A stretch of 36,116 bases of DNA from an uncultured Bacteroidales bacterium (GTDB lineage: Bacteria > Bacteroidota > Bacteroidia > Bacteroidales > P3). The stretch covers positions 1-36,116 of the forward strand of contig CALGGY010000133.1 of NCBI GenBank assembly GCA_937915785.1, in the 5' to 3' direction. A program made the position numbers and the translations under genes. The notes below the pieces were generated by a model that saw only the letters and a program-made list of their open reading frames with translations, ran no database searches and was not told the origin of the DNA. This document shows positions 23,957 to 32,021 of the stretch, piece by piece. Numbering within the stretch: position 1 is the first letter of the stretch; every line of letters starts with the position of its first letter.

Positions 23957-25209
23957 CACCCTTAGCAGAGCTCTTGCGTCCCACCTCCCTCGACAACTAC
24001 ATAGGTCAGACCCACCTTGTGGGCAAAGAGGCCATTTTGCGCAACGCCATCGAATCGGGACGGATACCGTCGATGATACTTTGGGGACCTCCGGGAATTG
24101 GCAAAACAACCTTGGCAAGCATCATATCCAAAACCCTAAACCGCCCTTTTCACGTGCTAAGTGCCATAAGCTCAGGCGTTAAAGACGTGCGTGCCGTGAT
24201 AGACGCGGCGGAAAACGAGGAAAACGCCATACTGTTTATCGACGAGATACACCGTTTCAACAAAAGTCAGCAGGACTCGCTGCTTGGGGCGGTGGAGAAA
24301 GGCACCATCACCCTGATAGGGGCCACCACCGAAAACCCTTCGTTCGAGGTTATTTCGGCACTGCTGTCAAGATGCCAGGTGTATATACTGAAAGAGTTTG
24401 GCGTAGAGGAACTTACGCAACTGCTCAACAATGCCGTGGAATATGTAAAAAACAACCTTGGCCGCAACTTGGAAGTGAAGGAAACCGAAGCCCTGTTCCG
24501 CCTTTCGGGAGGCGACGCGCGAAAACTGCTCAACGCCATAGAAATGATAATCAACAGCTCGTCGGAACAAACTATTGTTATAGACAACACTCACGTTTTG
24601 AACGTGATACAGAAAAGTCTTGCCATCTACGACAAGAAAGGCGAGATGCACTACGACATCATTTCGGCTTTCATAAAATCGATGCGTGGCAGCGACCCAA
24701 ACGGCGCCGTGTATTGGCTTGCGCGGATGATAGAGGGCGGCGAGGACCCGCTGTTCATAGCCCGACGGATGCTTATCTTCGCCTCGGAGGACATCGGCAA
24801 CTCCAATCCCAACGCCCTGCTTCTGGCCAACGCCTGTTTCGATGCGGTGAACAAAATCGGCTACCCCGAATGCCGCATAATACTTTCGCAAACCGTTTTG
24901 TATTTAGCTTCTTCCGTAAAAAGCAACAGCGCCATAATGGCAATAGACGATGCCATAGCCACTGTTCGACGCACTGGCGACCTGCCCGTGCCGCTTCACA
25001 TACGCAACGCCCCCACCAAACTGATGAAAGACCTCGGCTACGGCAAAAACTACAAGTACGCACACGACTACACGGGAAATTTTGTGGAACAGGAGTTCCT
25101 GCCCGAACAACTTTCCGGCACACGGTTCTACACCCCCGGAGACAACCCCCGCGAACGTGATACTCAGCGACTTCTCTCGGAACGATGGAAGGGGAAATAC
25201 GGTTACTGA
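23953..25209 (+). CDS. rarA: replication-associated recombination protein A (AAA+ ATPase)
   Basis: 418 residues, the RarA/MgsA/WRNIP1 family that acts at stalled replication forks. Walker A GPPGIGKTT (45-53), Walker B ILFIDEIHRFNKSQQD, sensor 1 TLIGATTENPSFEV and sensor 2 SGGDARKLLNAIE are intact. The C-terminal tetramerisation region contains SFIKSMRGSDPNGAVYW-like text, EGGEDPLFIARRMLIFASEDIG and YKYAHDYTGNFVEQEFLP, all diagnostic of RarA. It overlaps the glycosyltransferase by ATGA, although the two have no obvious functional link. A terminator follows at 25289-25318. Confidence 0.97.
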   Translation: MTPLAELLRPTSLDNYIGQTHLVGKEAILRNAIESGRIPSMILWGPPGIGKTTLASIISKTLNRPFHVLSAISSGVKDVRAVIDAAENEENAILFIDEIHRFNKSQQDSLLGAVEKGTITLIGATTENPSFEVISALLSRCQVYILKEFGVEELTQLLNNAVEYVKNNLGRNLEVKETEALFRLSGGDARKLLNAIEMIINSSSEQTIVIDNTHVLNVIQKSLAIYDKKGEMHYDIISAFIKSMRGSDPNGAVYWLARMIEGGEDPLFIARRMLIFASEDIGNSNPNALLLANACFDAVNKIGYPECRIILSQTVLYLASSVKSNSAIMAIDDAIATVRRTGDLPVPLHIRNAPTKLMKDLGYGKNYKYAHDYTGNFVEQEFLPEQLSGTRFYTPGDNPRERDTQRLLSERWKGKYGY

Positions 25210-25288
25210 AATGTTAAAAGCAAGGTTTTTCAGCTTCGGATTGGGATAATTCGGTTGACTAATAAGCATGCTCTCAAGCACAAAAAAA

Positions 25289-25318
25289 AAAACGGGTGGA
25301 CAATGGTTCACCCGTTTT
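25289..25318. terminator. bidirectional terminator between rarA and the M28 peptidase
   Basis: AAAACGGGTG (25289-25298) pairs with CACCCGTTTT (25309-25318); the stem extends inward by GAC/GTT with loop AATG. A and T runs flank it on both sides, so it can end both convergent transcripts. Confidence 0.88.
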
Positions 25319-25341
25319 ATTCTTGCTACCATCGGCAGGGA

Positions 25342-26640
25342 TCAAAGCCCCAAGGTTTGCAAAATCAGGTGCAGAATGTCGTTGTAATGACGTATCTGGC
25401 AGCCATCACAGGTGTCGTCGGGCGAGTGGTAGCCGCCGTAGTCCCCGCCTTTGGTTAGCACAAACACAGCCGGCAGTCCTTTTGCCGCAAAGGGATAATG
25501 GTCGCTGTTGGCGGAAATTTTGCGCGGCTCCACATCGGCCACATATCCATGCTCGGCATTCACAGCCTTCAGTTTTGCAAAAAAGGCCTTGGTATTGTCG
25601 GCCTCGGCGTTGAAAACCATAATGCCCTCGTCGCCACCGCAAAACAGGTCGATGTTCACCATAAATTTCACCTTCGACAGGTCGAACAACGGATTTTGCA
25701 CAAAATAAATGGATCCCATCAGCCCCGACTCCTCGCCGCTGAAAAACAGGAACACCGTTGTATAGTCGGCTGGACGGGCCGCGAAATGCCGCGCCAAGTC
25801 AAGCACTGCCGCCGCGCCGCTGGCATTGTCGTGCGCGCCAGGATAAACAACTTTCCCCACCTGGCCAACATGATCGTAGTGCCCCATAAACACCACAAGG
25901 CTGTCCTTGCATCGCGTTCCTTCAACGTATGCCACCACGTTTTGCGTAGGGTGTGCGGCAAAGCGGTTGTCCACACGTACCTTTATCTTTTTCGGTTTGT
26001 CCGACATCAGACTGCTTTTCACGAACAACAAGCTAAAATCCATCGGTTTAGCGTTGGCTGGGATGGACATCGGTGGCATGGCGTCAACGCCCAGCAGCAC
26101 CCCTGCCGAGCCGAACACGTCGGTGCCACGCTTTATCAGATTCAATTTGCGTCTGGACGTTTTGTTCAAATCTTTGTCGTGGCTAACGTCTATATACACA
26201 AAGCTTTTGGCAATGTTTTTTGCATTTTGCATAAGAAACAGCGCCACGGCAGCGTCGTCGGAAAGTTTCTCGGCATCGAAATAAAGCACGGGAAAACGGC
26301 CCTTGCAGGGTTTGGTAGTGCCTGCAGGACTGAACTCCGTCCCTTGCGTCATTTTTCGGCCACCCACGGTGAGCTCCACCCTGCCGTCGAGTATGCAGAT
26401 GTCGAAAGCGTAGTGCTGCAGGAAGCCTTCGGCAAGAGGTTTTGTACCAAAAGATTGCAGTTTCGTGGCAAGGTAGGTTGCCGCAATGCTGTCGCCACGA
26501 TAGGCGGCACCACGTCCATGAAACTCGGCCGAGGTCAAGTCGCGGATAACGCCACGGGCAAAGATGCTGTCCTGAGCACGCAACGCCAATAGCGGACACA
26601 GTAGCACAGCAATACAAACAAGATACTTTAAAGTGCGCAT
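25342..26640 (-). CDS. secreted M28-family zinc metallopeptidase
   Basis: 432 residues with a Sec signal peptide (MRTLKYLVCIAVLLCPLLAL, then RAQ). The M28 co-catalytic zinc site is visible in order: GHYDHVGQ (His), GAHDNASGAAAVLDLA (bridging Asp), FSGEESGLMGS (general base Glu and Glu ligand), NIDLFCGG (Asp ligand) and YHSPDDT (His ligand). An inserted region without a known domain precedes the catalytic half. It is predicted to be a periplasmic or surface aminopeptidase. I take the ATG at 26640; a TTG 9 nt upstream is less likely. The gene sits just after the gcvH terminator, so it needs its own promoter, which I could not find. Confidence 0.9.
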   Translation of the reverse strand: MRTLKYLVCIAVLLCPLLALRAQDSIFARGVIRDLTSAEFHGRGAAYRGDSIAATYLATKLQSFGTKPLAEGFLQHYAFDICILDGRVELTVGGRKMTQGTEFSPAGTTKPCKGRFPVLYFDAEKLSDDAAVALFLMQNAKNIAKSFVYIDVSHDKDLNKTSRRKLNLIKRGTDVFGSAGVLLGVDAMPPMSIPANAKPMDFSLLFVKSSLMSDKPKKIKVRVDNRFAAHPTQNVVAYVEGTRCKDSLVVFMGHYDHVGQVGKVVYPGAHDNASGAAAVLDLARHFAARPADYTTVFLFFSGEESGLMGSIYFVQNPLFDLSKVKFMVNIDLFCGGDEGIMVFNAEADNTKAFFAKLKAVNAEHGYVADVEPRKISANSDHYPFAAKGLPAVFVLTKGGDYGGYHSPDDTCDGCQIRHYNDILHLILQTLGL

Positions 26641-26658
26641 TTTCAACAAAATATAAAA

Positions 26659-26685
26659 AAAGGAAGCCGCGAAACAGCTTCCTTT
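26659..26685 (-). terminator. rho-independent terminator of gcvH
   Basis: On the minus strand AAAGGAAGC pairs with GCTTCCTTT around a 9-nt loop and is followed by a run of T (26653-26660), 20 nt after the gcvH stop. Confidence 0.8.
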
Positions 26686-26705
26686 AACAATAATCTAATA
26701 ATCAC

Positions 26706-27086
26706 TTAAGCACCAATCATGTTAGTGTAAGCGGCAGCGTCCATCAGGCTGTCGATTTCGGAGGCGTCGGAGATTTTTATTTTCACCAGCCAGCCTTCGC
26801 CGTAGGGGTCGCTGTTTACGATAGCGGCGTCACTTTCCAGAGCGCCATTCACCTCCAAAATTTCACCGCCAACGGGCAGCATGATGTCGGAAACGGTTTT
26901 CACAGCTTCGATAGAACCGAACACTTCGCCTTTTCCAAGTGTCTCACCTTCGGTAGTGATGTCAACAAATACAATGTCGCCAAGTTCGTGCTGAGCGTAA
27001 TCGGTAATTCCTACGTAAGCAAATTCGCCTTCTACACGCAACCATTCATGGTCTTCGGTGTACTTCAAATTTTCGGGTATTTTCAT
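26706..27086 (-). CDS. gcvH: glycine cleavage system H protein
   Basis: 126-residue lipoyl carrier that shuttles the aminomethyl group of glycine between the P, T and L proteins. KYTEDHEWLRVEG at the N-terminus, VFVDITTEGETLGKGEVFG and the lipoylation loop GSIEAVKTVSDIM with Lys63 as the attachment site are all conserved. The C-terminal GEGWLVKIKISD region is also typical. It stands as a single-gene unit with its own -33/-7 promoter and terminator. No gcvP or gcvT is in the window. Confidence 0.97.
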   Translation of the reverse strand: MKIPENLKYTEDHEWLRVEGEFAYVGITDYAQHELGDIVFVDITTEGETLGKGEVFGSIEAVKTVSDIMLPVGGEILEVNGALESDAAIVNSDPYGEGWLVKIKISDASEIDSLMDAAAYTNMIGA

Positions 27087-27199
27087 TTTTTGAGTTTGTT
27101 TTTAATTATGTTTATCGTTTCAATTATTCTACTGTAACAGTTTATTTATCAATACTTTGCAATTTTCCAAAATCAAATTGGGAACTTACAAAAGTTTTT

Positions 27200-27231
27200 C
27201 AAAAATACATTTTTTCTTTCAATTTTCAAAA
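27200..27231 (-). promoter_or_regulatory. -33/-7 promoter of gcvH
   Basis: TTTG (27231-27228), 20-nt spacer, TATTTTTG (27207-27200) on the minus strand. The start site would be near 27193, leaving a leader of about 105 nt, long enough for a regulatory element. I did not see the paired-aptamer pattern of a glycine riboswitch. Confidence 0.65.
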
Positions 27232-27272
27232 CCCACACAAAACTTTTAAAACTTTTTTTTCAACAAAGCAGA

Positions 27273-27299
27273 AAAAAGCGTTGCGCAGACCCGCTTTTT
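27273..27299 (-). terminator. rho-independent terminator after the SpoIID-domain gene
   Basis: AAAAAGCG (27299-27292 on the minus strand) pairs with CGCTTTTT (27280-27273) around an 11-nt loop, followed by more T. The stem begins inside the TAA stop codon of the gene. Confidence 0.75.
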
Positions 27300-28623
27300 A
27301 CCAGTCGTAATCCCAGTCGGAATCGCTTTCCTGCTCCTCCTCCACATAAATCTCCTCGCGTTCCTCGCGTTCTTTTTTGCTGAACAGTTTTTCCAAACCT
27401 TTGGAGTCCTTCTGAACCGAAGTGGCTTTTTTATCCTCTTCGATAATTTTTTTCAGCTCGGTGGTATAGGCCATGTACCGAGGCTCAACGATGTCCATGT
27501 CGCGGTATATGATGGCGCCGGTGTAGTAGTGCATGAGTATTTCCTGATATTTGTAGCCAAGTGTTACCATGCGTATAGCCCCTTCCTGACTGAGCCCAAC
27601 GCCGTGTCCAAAGCCTTTGCCGTTGAGTATCACCTTGTTGCCATCGGTTGTAACCGAAAAGAAGGTGGATTTCAGCTTAAAATCGGTGCGGATACGCGTG
27701 AGCGGAATGTTGGCGATGCGTGTTTTACGCTCATCCTGCCGGAAATTGAGCAGTTCGTCGCACACTGCCGAGTCGGAGGTGTTGAGTTTGTGTTTTTTGG
27801 CAAAATAGCCGAGCCATTCGTTTTTGGTGAGTTCGCGTTTCCAAACGGATTGTTTCATCCTGTACGAGAAAGTGTCGGGCACGGAACGCAGGTAAGGCAC
27901 TTTGGCCGACCACACGTCCTCCGAATTTGCCGTTTGTCCGCCCGAGTTGGAATGAAAAGGTGTGTCGATAGGCTTGCCGTCCTTGTCCACCAGCACCTCG
28001 CCAACGCTCTGCAACGTGCCGAACACTATTTCGGGACGTATGCAGCGGTTGTAGTAGGCTTGGCAGTGCACGTCGTCGCAAAAGTTGTATCCGTCGTTTT
28101 TGTGCTTGTTGCGATTGCGCAAAGCCCATGTGCGGGATATTATCGCCTGCACCCGGAAAATGTCGGTTTGGTCGGGTTTACCGTAAATTTCGGACTGCAC
28201 CACACCCGATATGTAAGTCTCGAAATCGACTTCAGTAACAAACTCCAACGAGTTGTTTTTCAATACTTTAACAAAAACATTTCCCTCGTAGGTACGCTGT
28301 TTCTTGCCCGATGGGTTGATGCAAAACAAACTCGCCGAATCGACGGAAACTATGGATATTTTATCGTAAACACCTAATTCGTAAGAATTTGCAGCAACCC
28401 ACACCTTACCGTTCTGCACTCTAACCTCCACGCTGCGGTTTAGGTCGAGGGTGTCGGAAATGGGCGTTCCCAAAGGGTCGCAAACCACAAAGCGGCCGAC
28501 ATCAAAGGAAAGAACGGCTTGCGTGATTTTGGTGGCAGAAAAAATCCTTACCTTCACTTTCTCGGCACAAAGGGGAAGCGACAATGCAAGAGTGAAAAAA
28601 ACGACAAGGTATTTCTTTATCAT
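27298..28623 (-). CDS. SpoIID/LytB domain-containing protein
   Basis: 441 residues with a signal peptide (MIKKYLVVFFTLALSLPLCAE). The SpoIID core starts at LEFVTEVDFETYISGVVQSEI, with the catalytic Glu after VVQSE. It continues through FRVQAIISRTWALRNRNKH, DVHCQAYYNRC, FHSNSGGQTANSEDVW and GKGFGHGVGLSQEGAI, all hallmarks of the family. SpoIID is a lytic transglycosylase acting on denuded glycan strands, and homologues are common in non-sporulating Bacteroidota, where the role is probably cell-wall remodelling. The last ~60 residues are highly charged (Lys, then Glu/Asp-rich), ending SDWDYDW. It follows lpxB by 5 nt and is the last gene before the terminator. Confidence 0.9.
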   Translation of the reverse strand: MIKKYLVVFFTLALSLPLCAEKVKVRIFSATKITQAVLSFDVGRFVVCDPLGTPISDTLDLNRSVEVRVQNGKVWVAANSYELGVYDKISIVSVDSASLFCINPSGKKQRTYEGNVFVKVLKNNSLEFVTEVDFETYISGVVQSEIYGKPDQTDIFRVQAIISRTWALRNRNKHKNDGYNFCDDVHCQAYYNRCIRPEIVFGTLQSVGEVLVDKDGKPIDTPFHSNSGGQTANSEDVWSAKVPYLRSVPDTFSYRMKQSVWKRELTKNEWLGYFAKKHKLNTSDSAVCDELLNFRQDERKTRIANIPLTRIRTDFKLKSTFFSVTTDGNKVILNGKGFGHGVGLSQEGAIRMVTLGYKYQEILMHYYTGAIIYRDMDIVEPRYMAYTTELKKIIEEDKKATSVQKDSKGLEKLFSKKEREEREEIYVEEEQESDSDWDYDW

Positions 28624-28628
28624 CGGTA

Positions 28629-29750
28629 TTATTGTTTTATTGATGCAAGTATCGAATTGGCAGTGCGTTGCGATGCACCCACCCCACCCAGTTGCTCACG
28701 TATCAGGTCGTACTCGTGTTGCAGGGATTGACGGTAGGTTTCATCAACGGTAATTTTTTTGAACTCAGTTTCGAGCTCGATTGGATTCAAATCGCTCTGT
28801 ATCAGCTCCCTTACCACAGGCTTGTCGGCAATGAGGTTAACAAGGGAGATGTAATTGACTTTGGCGAAGCGTTTCGCGATGAAAACCGACAGAGCGTTGG
28901 CCTTGTAGCAAACCACCAACGGCAGGTTAAACAAAGCCCCTTCGAGGGTAGCTGTGCCAGAGGTGATTACACCGGCAAAAGCGGCTTTGAGCAGAGGATA
29001 AGTCTGGTCGTAAACCATGGTAACGTTGTCGGAGTGGATATAAGGTGCGTACATACGGTCGCCAAGGAGCCGCATTGCAGCAATAACAAACTGATATTCG
29101 GGATGTTCTTCAGCCAAACGGCACATATCGGGCATCATTTTGCGGAGCTCCATTTTGCGGCTGCCGGGCATAAGGGCAACGATGGGGCGATTGTCGAGAC
29201 CGTTGCGACTGCGGAAATCGTCGGCGGTGGCATTTTTGTCGAAATCGTCAACGGCATCCAAAAGCGGATGGCCCACAAACTCCACATTTTCAACGTTGTT
29301 GCGGTCGTAGAAAGGTTTTTCGAACGGCAATATTACAAACATTTTGTCCAACACACGGCGCATGGTTTGTATACGTCCCTTTTTCCATGCCCACACCTGC
29401 GGCGAGATGTAGTAAAAATTTTTAAATCCCTGAGCGTGAGTAAATTTGGCAATTTTAAGGTTAAATCCCGGATAGTCGATGAAAACAACGGCGTCGGGAT
29501 GGAACTCAACAATGTCTTTTTTGCACAAAGCGATGTTTTTCAGCACAGTACGCAGGTTTGCCACCACTTCCACAAAGCCCATAAAGGCAAGGTCGCGGAT
29601 GTGCTTGACCATTGTTCCGCCTACGGACTGCATAAGGTCGCCGCCCCAGAAACGGATTTCGGCCTGCGGGTCGTTGCGCAACAGGGCTTTCATAAGATTG
29701 GAGCCGTGCAAATCGCCCGAAGCCTCGCCTGCTATGATGTAGTATTTCAT
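28629..29750 (-). CDS. lpxB: lipid-A-disaccharide synthase
   Basis: 373-residue GT19 glycosyltransferase of the inner-membrane face. It joins UDP-2,3-diacylglucosamine and lipid X to make the lipid A disaccharide. N-terminal YYIIAGEASGDLHGSNL, FMGFVEVVANL, VFIDYPGFNLKIAKFTHAQG, YYISPQVWAWKKGR and LPFEKPFYD are near-universal LpxB blocks. The C-terminal GTATLEGALFNLPLVVCYK is the nucleotide-sugar-binding segment. The length is normal. It is followed by the SpoIID-domain gene at 5 nt and preceded by a short repeat region, then the surE cluster on the same strand. Confidence 0.97.
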   Translation of the reverse strand: MKYYIIAGEASGDLHGSNLMKALLRNDPQAEIRFWGGDLMQSVGGTMVKHIRDLAFMGFVEVVANLRTVLKNIALCKKDIVEFHPDAVVFIDYPGFNLKIAKFTHAQGFKNFYYISPQVWAWKKGRIQTMRRVLDKMFVILPFEKPFYDRNNVENVEFVGHPLLDAVDDFDKNATADDFRSRNGLDNRPIVALMPGSRKMELRKMMPDMCRLAEEHPEYQFVIAAMRLLGDRMYAPYIHSDNVTMVYDQTYPLLKAAFAGVITSGTATLEGALFNLPLVVCYKANALSVFIAKRFAKVNYISLVNLIADKPVVRELIQSDLNPIELETEFKKITVDETYRQSLQHEYDLIREQLGGVGASQRTANSILASIKQ

Positions 29751-29752
29751 TG

Positions 29753-29829
29753 ATGGTCAGATGTTCAGATGTCCGGATTTTCAGATTTTCAGATGGTCAG
29801 ATGGTAGGATTTTTCAGATTGTTGGATTG
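29753..29829. repeat. degenerate short tandem repeat of TCAGATG/TTCAGAT type
   Basis: About nine imperfect copies of a 7-10 bp unit (GGTCAGATG, TTCAGATG, TTTTCAGAT and variants) fill the gap between lpxB and the small membrane gene. This low-complexity pattern is common between genes in Bacteroidota. No protein or RNA fold is apparent. Confidence 0.7.
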
Positions 29830-29858
29830 CTGCATTATCAGTTTTTATACTTAACTTA

Positions 29859-30140
29859 TTATGACAAAGCGACATCATGACTTCTTACAAGAAAAACTAT
29901 AAAAGCCACAAGCAGCAACGAAAGCGTTATCATAATGCCTTTGGAAGTTTGCATAAGTTGCAGATTTTTAGCGTAGTAGCGCAACAGAACTATGGCTGGG
30001 ACAAAGGCGACTAAAAAATATTTCATATTGTCGGAGAACGGCACTTTGAAAAATGCGAAAACCGCCAATATCACAAGGGCTGCAACCACAATAGAACCCA
30101 AGCACACCAAAAATCCCACAAAATAACTGTCTTTTTTCAT
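29859..30140 (-). CDS. small three-helix membrane protein
   Basis: 93 residues, unknown family. Three hydrophobic helices are visible at about 8-30, 37-53 and 68-85, with a short basic/polar loop (YYAKNLQLMQTSKG) between the second and third. The start is 3 nt after surE, so it is almost certainly part of the same operon. It resembles small accessory proteins often seen between surE and lpxB in Bacteroidales, but no role is known to me. Confidence 0.72.
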   Translation of the reverse strand: MKKDSYFVGFLVCLGSIVVAALVILAVFAFFKVPFSDNMKYFLVAFVPAIVLLRYYAKNLQLMQTSKGIMITLSLLLVAFIVFLVRSHDVALS

Positions 30141-30143
30141 AAC

Positions 30144-30917
30144 TTACTGATTAAAACGTTTTTGCAAACTGTCGATATGTTTATAGTCGGTGTAGTCGAA
30201 ATGCGTTGGCACGATGGAAACATAGCCGCTGTCGAGGGCGTGGATGTCGGAGCCGGGCTCGCGGTCGTCGCAGATAAATTCGCCGGTGAGCCACCAATAA
30301 GGCTTGCCTATGGGGTCGATACGGCGCTCGTGGCTGTCGGCCCAAAACGCCTCCGACTGCCGGCACACACGCATGCCCTTTATCTGTTCGTATGGCAGGT
30401 CGGGGATGTTTACATTGAGCGAAGTGCCTTTGGGCAAAGGATTTTTCAGCACATCGGCCACTATCTGGCGGACTATCGGCACACAGGCCGAAAAATCGGC
30501 GTCGGGATTGTGGTTGAGCAGCGAAAAACCTATGGCGTCGTAGCCTTTCATCGAAGCCTCGATAACAGCCCCCATGGTTCCGGAATACACCACGTTGATG
30601 GAGGCGTTGCTGCCGTTGTTGATTCCCGACAGCACAAGGTTGGGACGGCGCGGGCAATAATAACCTGCCCCAAGGTCGAAACAATCCACTGGGGTGCCGT
30701 TGCAGGAATAGATGCAAAGGCCCGGTTCCTCGCTGACGGTGCGGGTGCGCAGGGGCACCGCCGAAGTGAGGGCGTGCGACATTCCGGAGCCGTTCACGTC
30801 GCTCGATATCACCACAATGTCGCCGAAGTCGCGCACAGCATCCACCAGCACGGCCAATCCCTTGGCATGAACAGTGTCGTCGTTGGTGATGAGTATAAGA
30901 GGTCTTTGGTCTGCCAT
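30144..30917 (-). CDS. surE: 5'/3'-nucleotidase SurE
   Basis: 257-residue metal-dependent nucleoside monophosphatase, also able to cut short polyphosphate. The acidic N-terminal site ILITNDDTVHAKGL (Asp pair; Thr where most have Gly), SSDVNGSGMSHALT with the metal-binding Ser, CNGTPVDCFDLG, and SGINNGSNASINVVYSGTMGAVIEA with the metal-binding Asn are all present. The length and the C-terminal GYVSIVPTHFDYTD are standard. It lies 8 nt after the DUF4340 gene and 3 nt before the small membrane gene. Confidence 0.96.
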   Translation of the reverse strand: MADQRPLILITNDDTVHAKGLAVLVDAVRDFGDIVVISSDVNGSGMSHALTSAVPLRTRTVSEEPGLCIYSCNGTPVDCFDLGAGYYCPRRPNLVLSGINNGSNASINVVYSGTMGAVIEASMKGYDAIGFSLLNHNPDADFSACVPIVRQIVADVLKNPLPKGTSLNVNIPDLPYEQIKGMRVCRQSEAFWADSHERRIDPIGKPYWWLTGEFICDDREPGSDIHALDSGYVSIVPTHFDYTDYKHIDSLQKRFNQ

Positions 30918-30925
30918 CGCGATAA

Positions 30926-32011
30926 CTATTTGATTGGATGCATTTTATCTTTTCCCAAGAAAAAACTTGCAGGTTGCAGTATGTTGTCGAACACATAATA
31001 CTGAATCAGCACTGTGTCCTTGGTGTCGAGAATGGCGTAGAGGCGGTTCACGTCGAAGAAATCAGCTATGTTTTCGTCGCCTTTCATGGTGGCAAGTGCT
31101 TCGGGGTCGGCAAATTTGATGTAGGTGCTCATGCTACGCACATTTCCTGCGGTGTCGGTGATGGTGAGTTCAAATCCCGGCTTGCGCGAAAATGTGGTGT
31201 CGAGCTCCACTTTGGGCACCACGCCGGCAAACTGGTCGAAGTTGAGGTTCACAAACGACGACAGCAGCTGACCCACACGCATGGTGTCGAAAGGCACGGC
31301 CTGGCCTTGGTAAAGGAAATCGAAGGCATCGCCGCTACGCACCACCTCGAACGACTCCTGCGGCTGGTTGGGGATATCCACTTTCACCGACTGCAAGGCC
31401 GTTACCGGAAGGTTTAGTATGCTGTGGCTGCGCCAAAGTTCGGGCACCGCTTCGAAACGGGGACCCAAGTAGCCGCGGAATCCGGGTATATGCACGATAT
31501 AAGGTTCGTCGTCGCCGTTGCGGAACACGTACGAACCCATATTGTCCTGTGTTTCGTGTCCGATATAGTATGTGGCCACCAGCTTTTCGCTCTTGAACAG
31601 CTGCAAACGTCCCCCGAACCAGTTGATAAAAGGCACTATCTGGTAAACCTCCACTTTGGTGTGGCTGATGGCGATGTCGTCCACAATGTTTTTGCGGGCA
31701 GCGCGGTTCACATGCTGACGTATGCGCATCTGGTTGAGGGTTTTTAGCAGCAGGTCTATCTTTGGCTGGCTGGCAGCATATTGGCCGTCGACAAGCCAAG
31801 TGGTGTCGTCGGCAACACGCTGGAGCAGCACTTTGTTGTCCAGCTTGTCGGCCATGTATATTTTTGTTATCGAAGACACGTCCTCGATATGGAACACCTC
31901 ATCGAAAGTGGATTTTCGGGTGCCGTGGCGGACCACAAAAAAAGTGCAGATGGCCAATACCACCACGGCGGAGATGGAGATGGAGATGATTATCAGATTG
32001 CGTTTTTTCAT
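30926..32011 (-). CDS. DUF4340 domain-containing membrane-anchored protein
   Basis: 361 residues. A single N-terminal helix (NLIIISISISAVVVLAICTFFVV) anchors a periplasmic domain. The text LQRVADDTTWLVDGQYAAS and INWFGGRLQLFKSEKLVATYYIG, with later YVFRNGDDEPYIVHIPGF, is the beta-rich DUF4340 fold, which contains modules that bind no known ligand. DUF4340 proteins commonly follow GldG-type proteins in operons, and here it starts 10 nt after gldG. It is probably part of the GldF/GldG-associated complex. I chose the ATG at 32011 because the 16 codons before it overlap gldG and lack a signal. Confidence 0.82.
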   Translation of the reverse strand: MKKRNLIIISISISAVVVLAICTFFVVRHGTRKSTFDEVFHIEDVSSITKIYMADKLDNKVLLQRVADDTTWLVDGQYAASQPKIDLLLKTLNQMRIRQHVNRAARKNIVDDIAISHTKVEVYQIVPFINWFGGRLQLFKSEKLVATYYIGHETQDNMGSYVFRNGDDEPYIVHIPGFRGYLGPRFEAVPELWRSHSILNLPVTALQSVKVDIPNQPQESFEVVRSGDAFDFLYQGQAVPFDTMRVGQLLSSFVNLNFDQFAGVVPKVELDTTFSRKPGFELTITDTAGNVRSMSTYIKFADPEALATMKGDENIADFFDVNRLYAILDTKDTVLIQYYVFDNILQPASFFLGKDKMHPIK

Positions 32012-32021
32012 TGTGGATAAT

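Noticed and set aside
25498..26592. 364-codon plus-strand frame antisense to the M28 peptidase
   Set aside because: The peptidase carries all zinc ligands in order; the antisense frame is His-rich shadow text.
27087..27200. Glycine riboswitch in the gcvH leader
   Set aside because: The leader is ~105 nt and AT-rich, without the paired G-rich aptamer cores that a glycine riboswitch would need.
28668..29753. 361-codon plus-strand frame antisense to lpxB
   Set aside because: lpxB is unambiguous; the opposite frame has no domain or start context.
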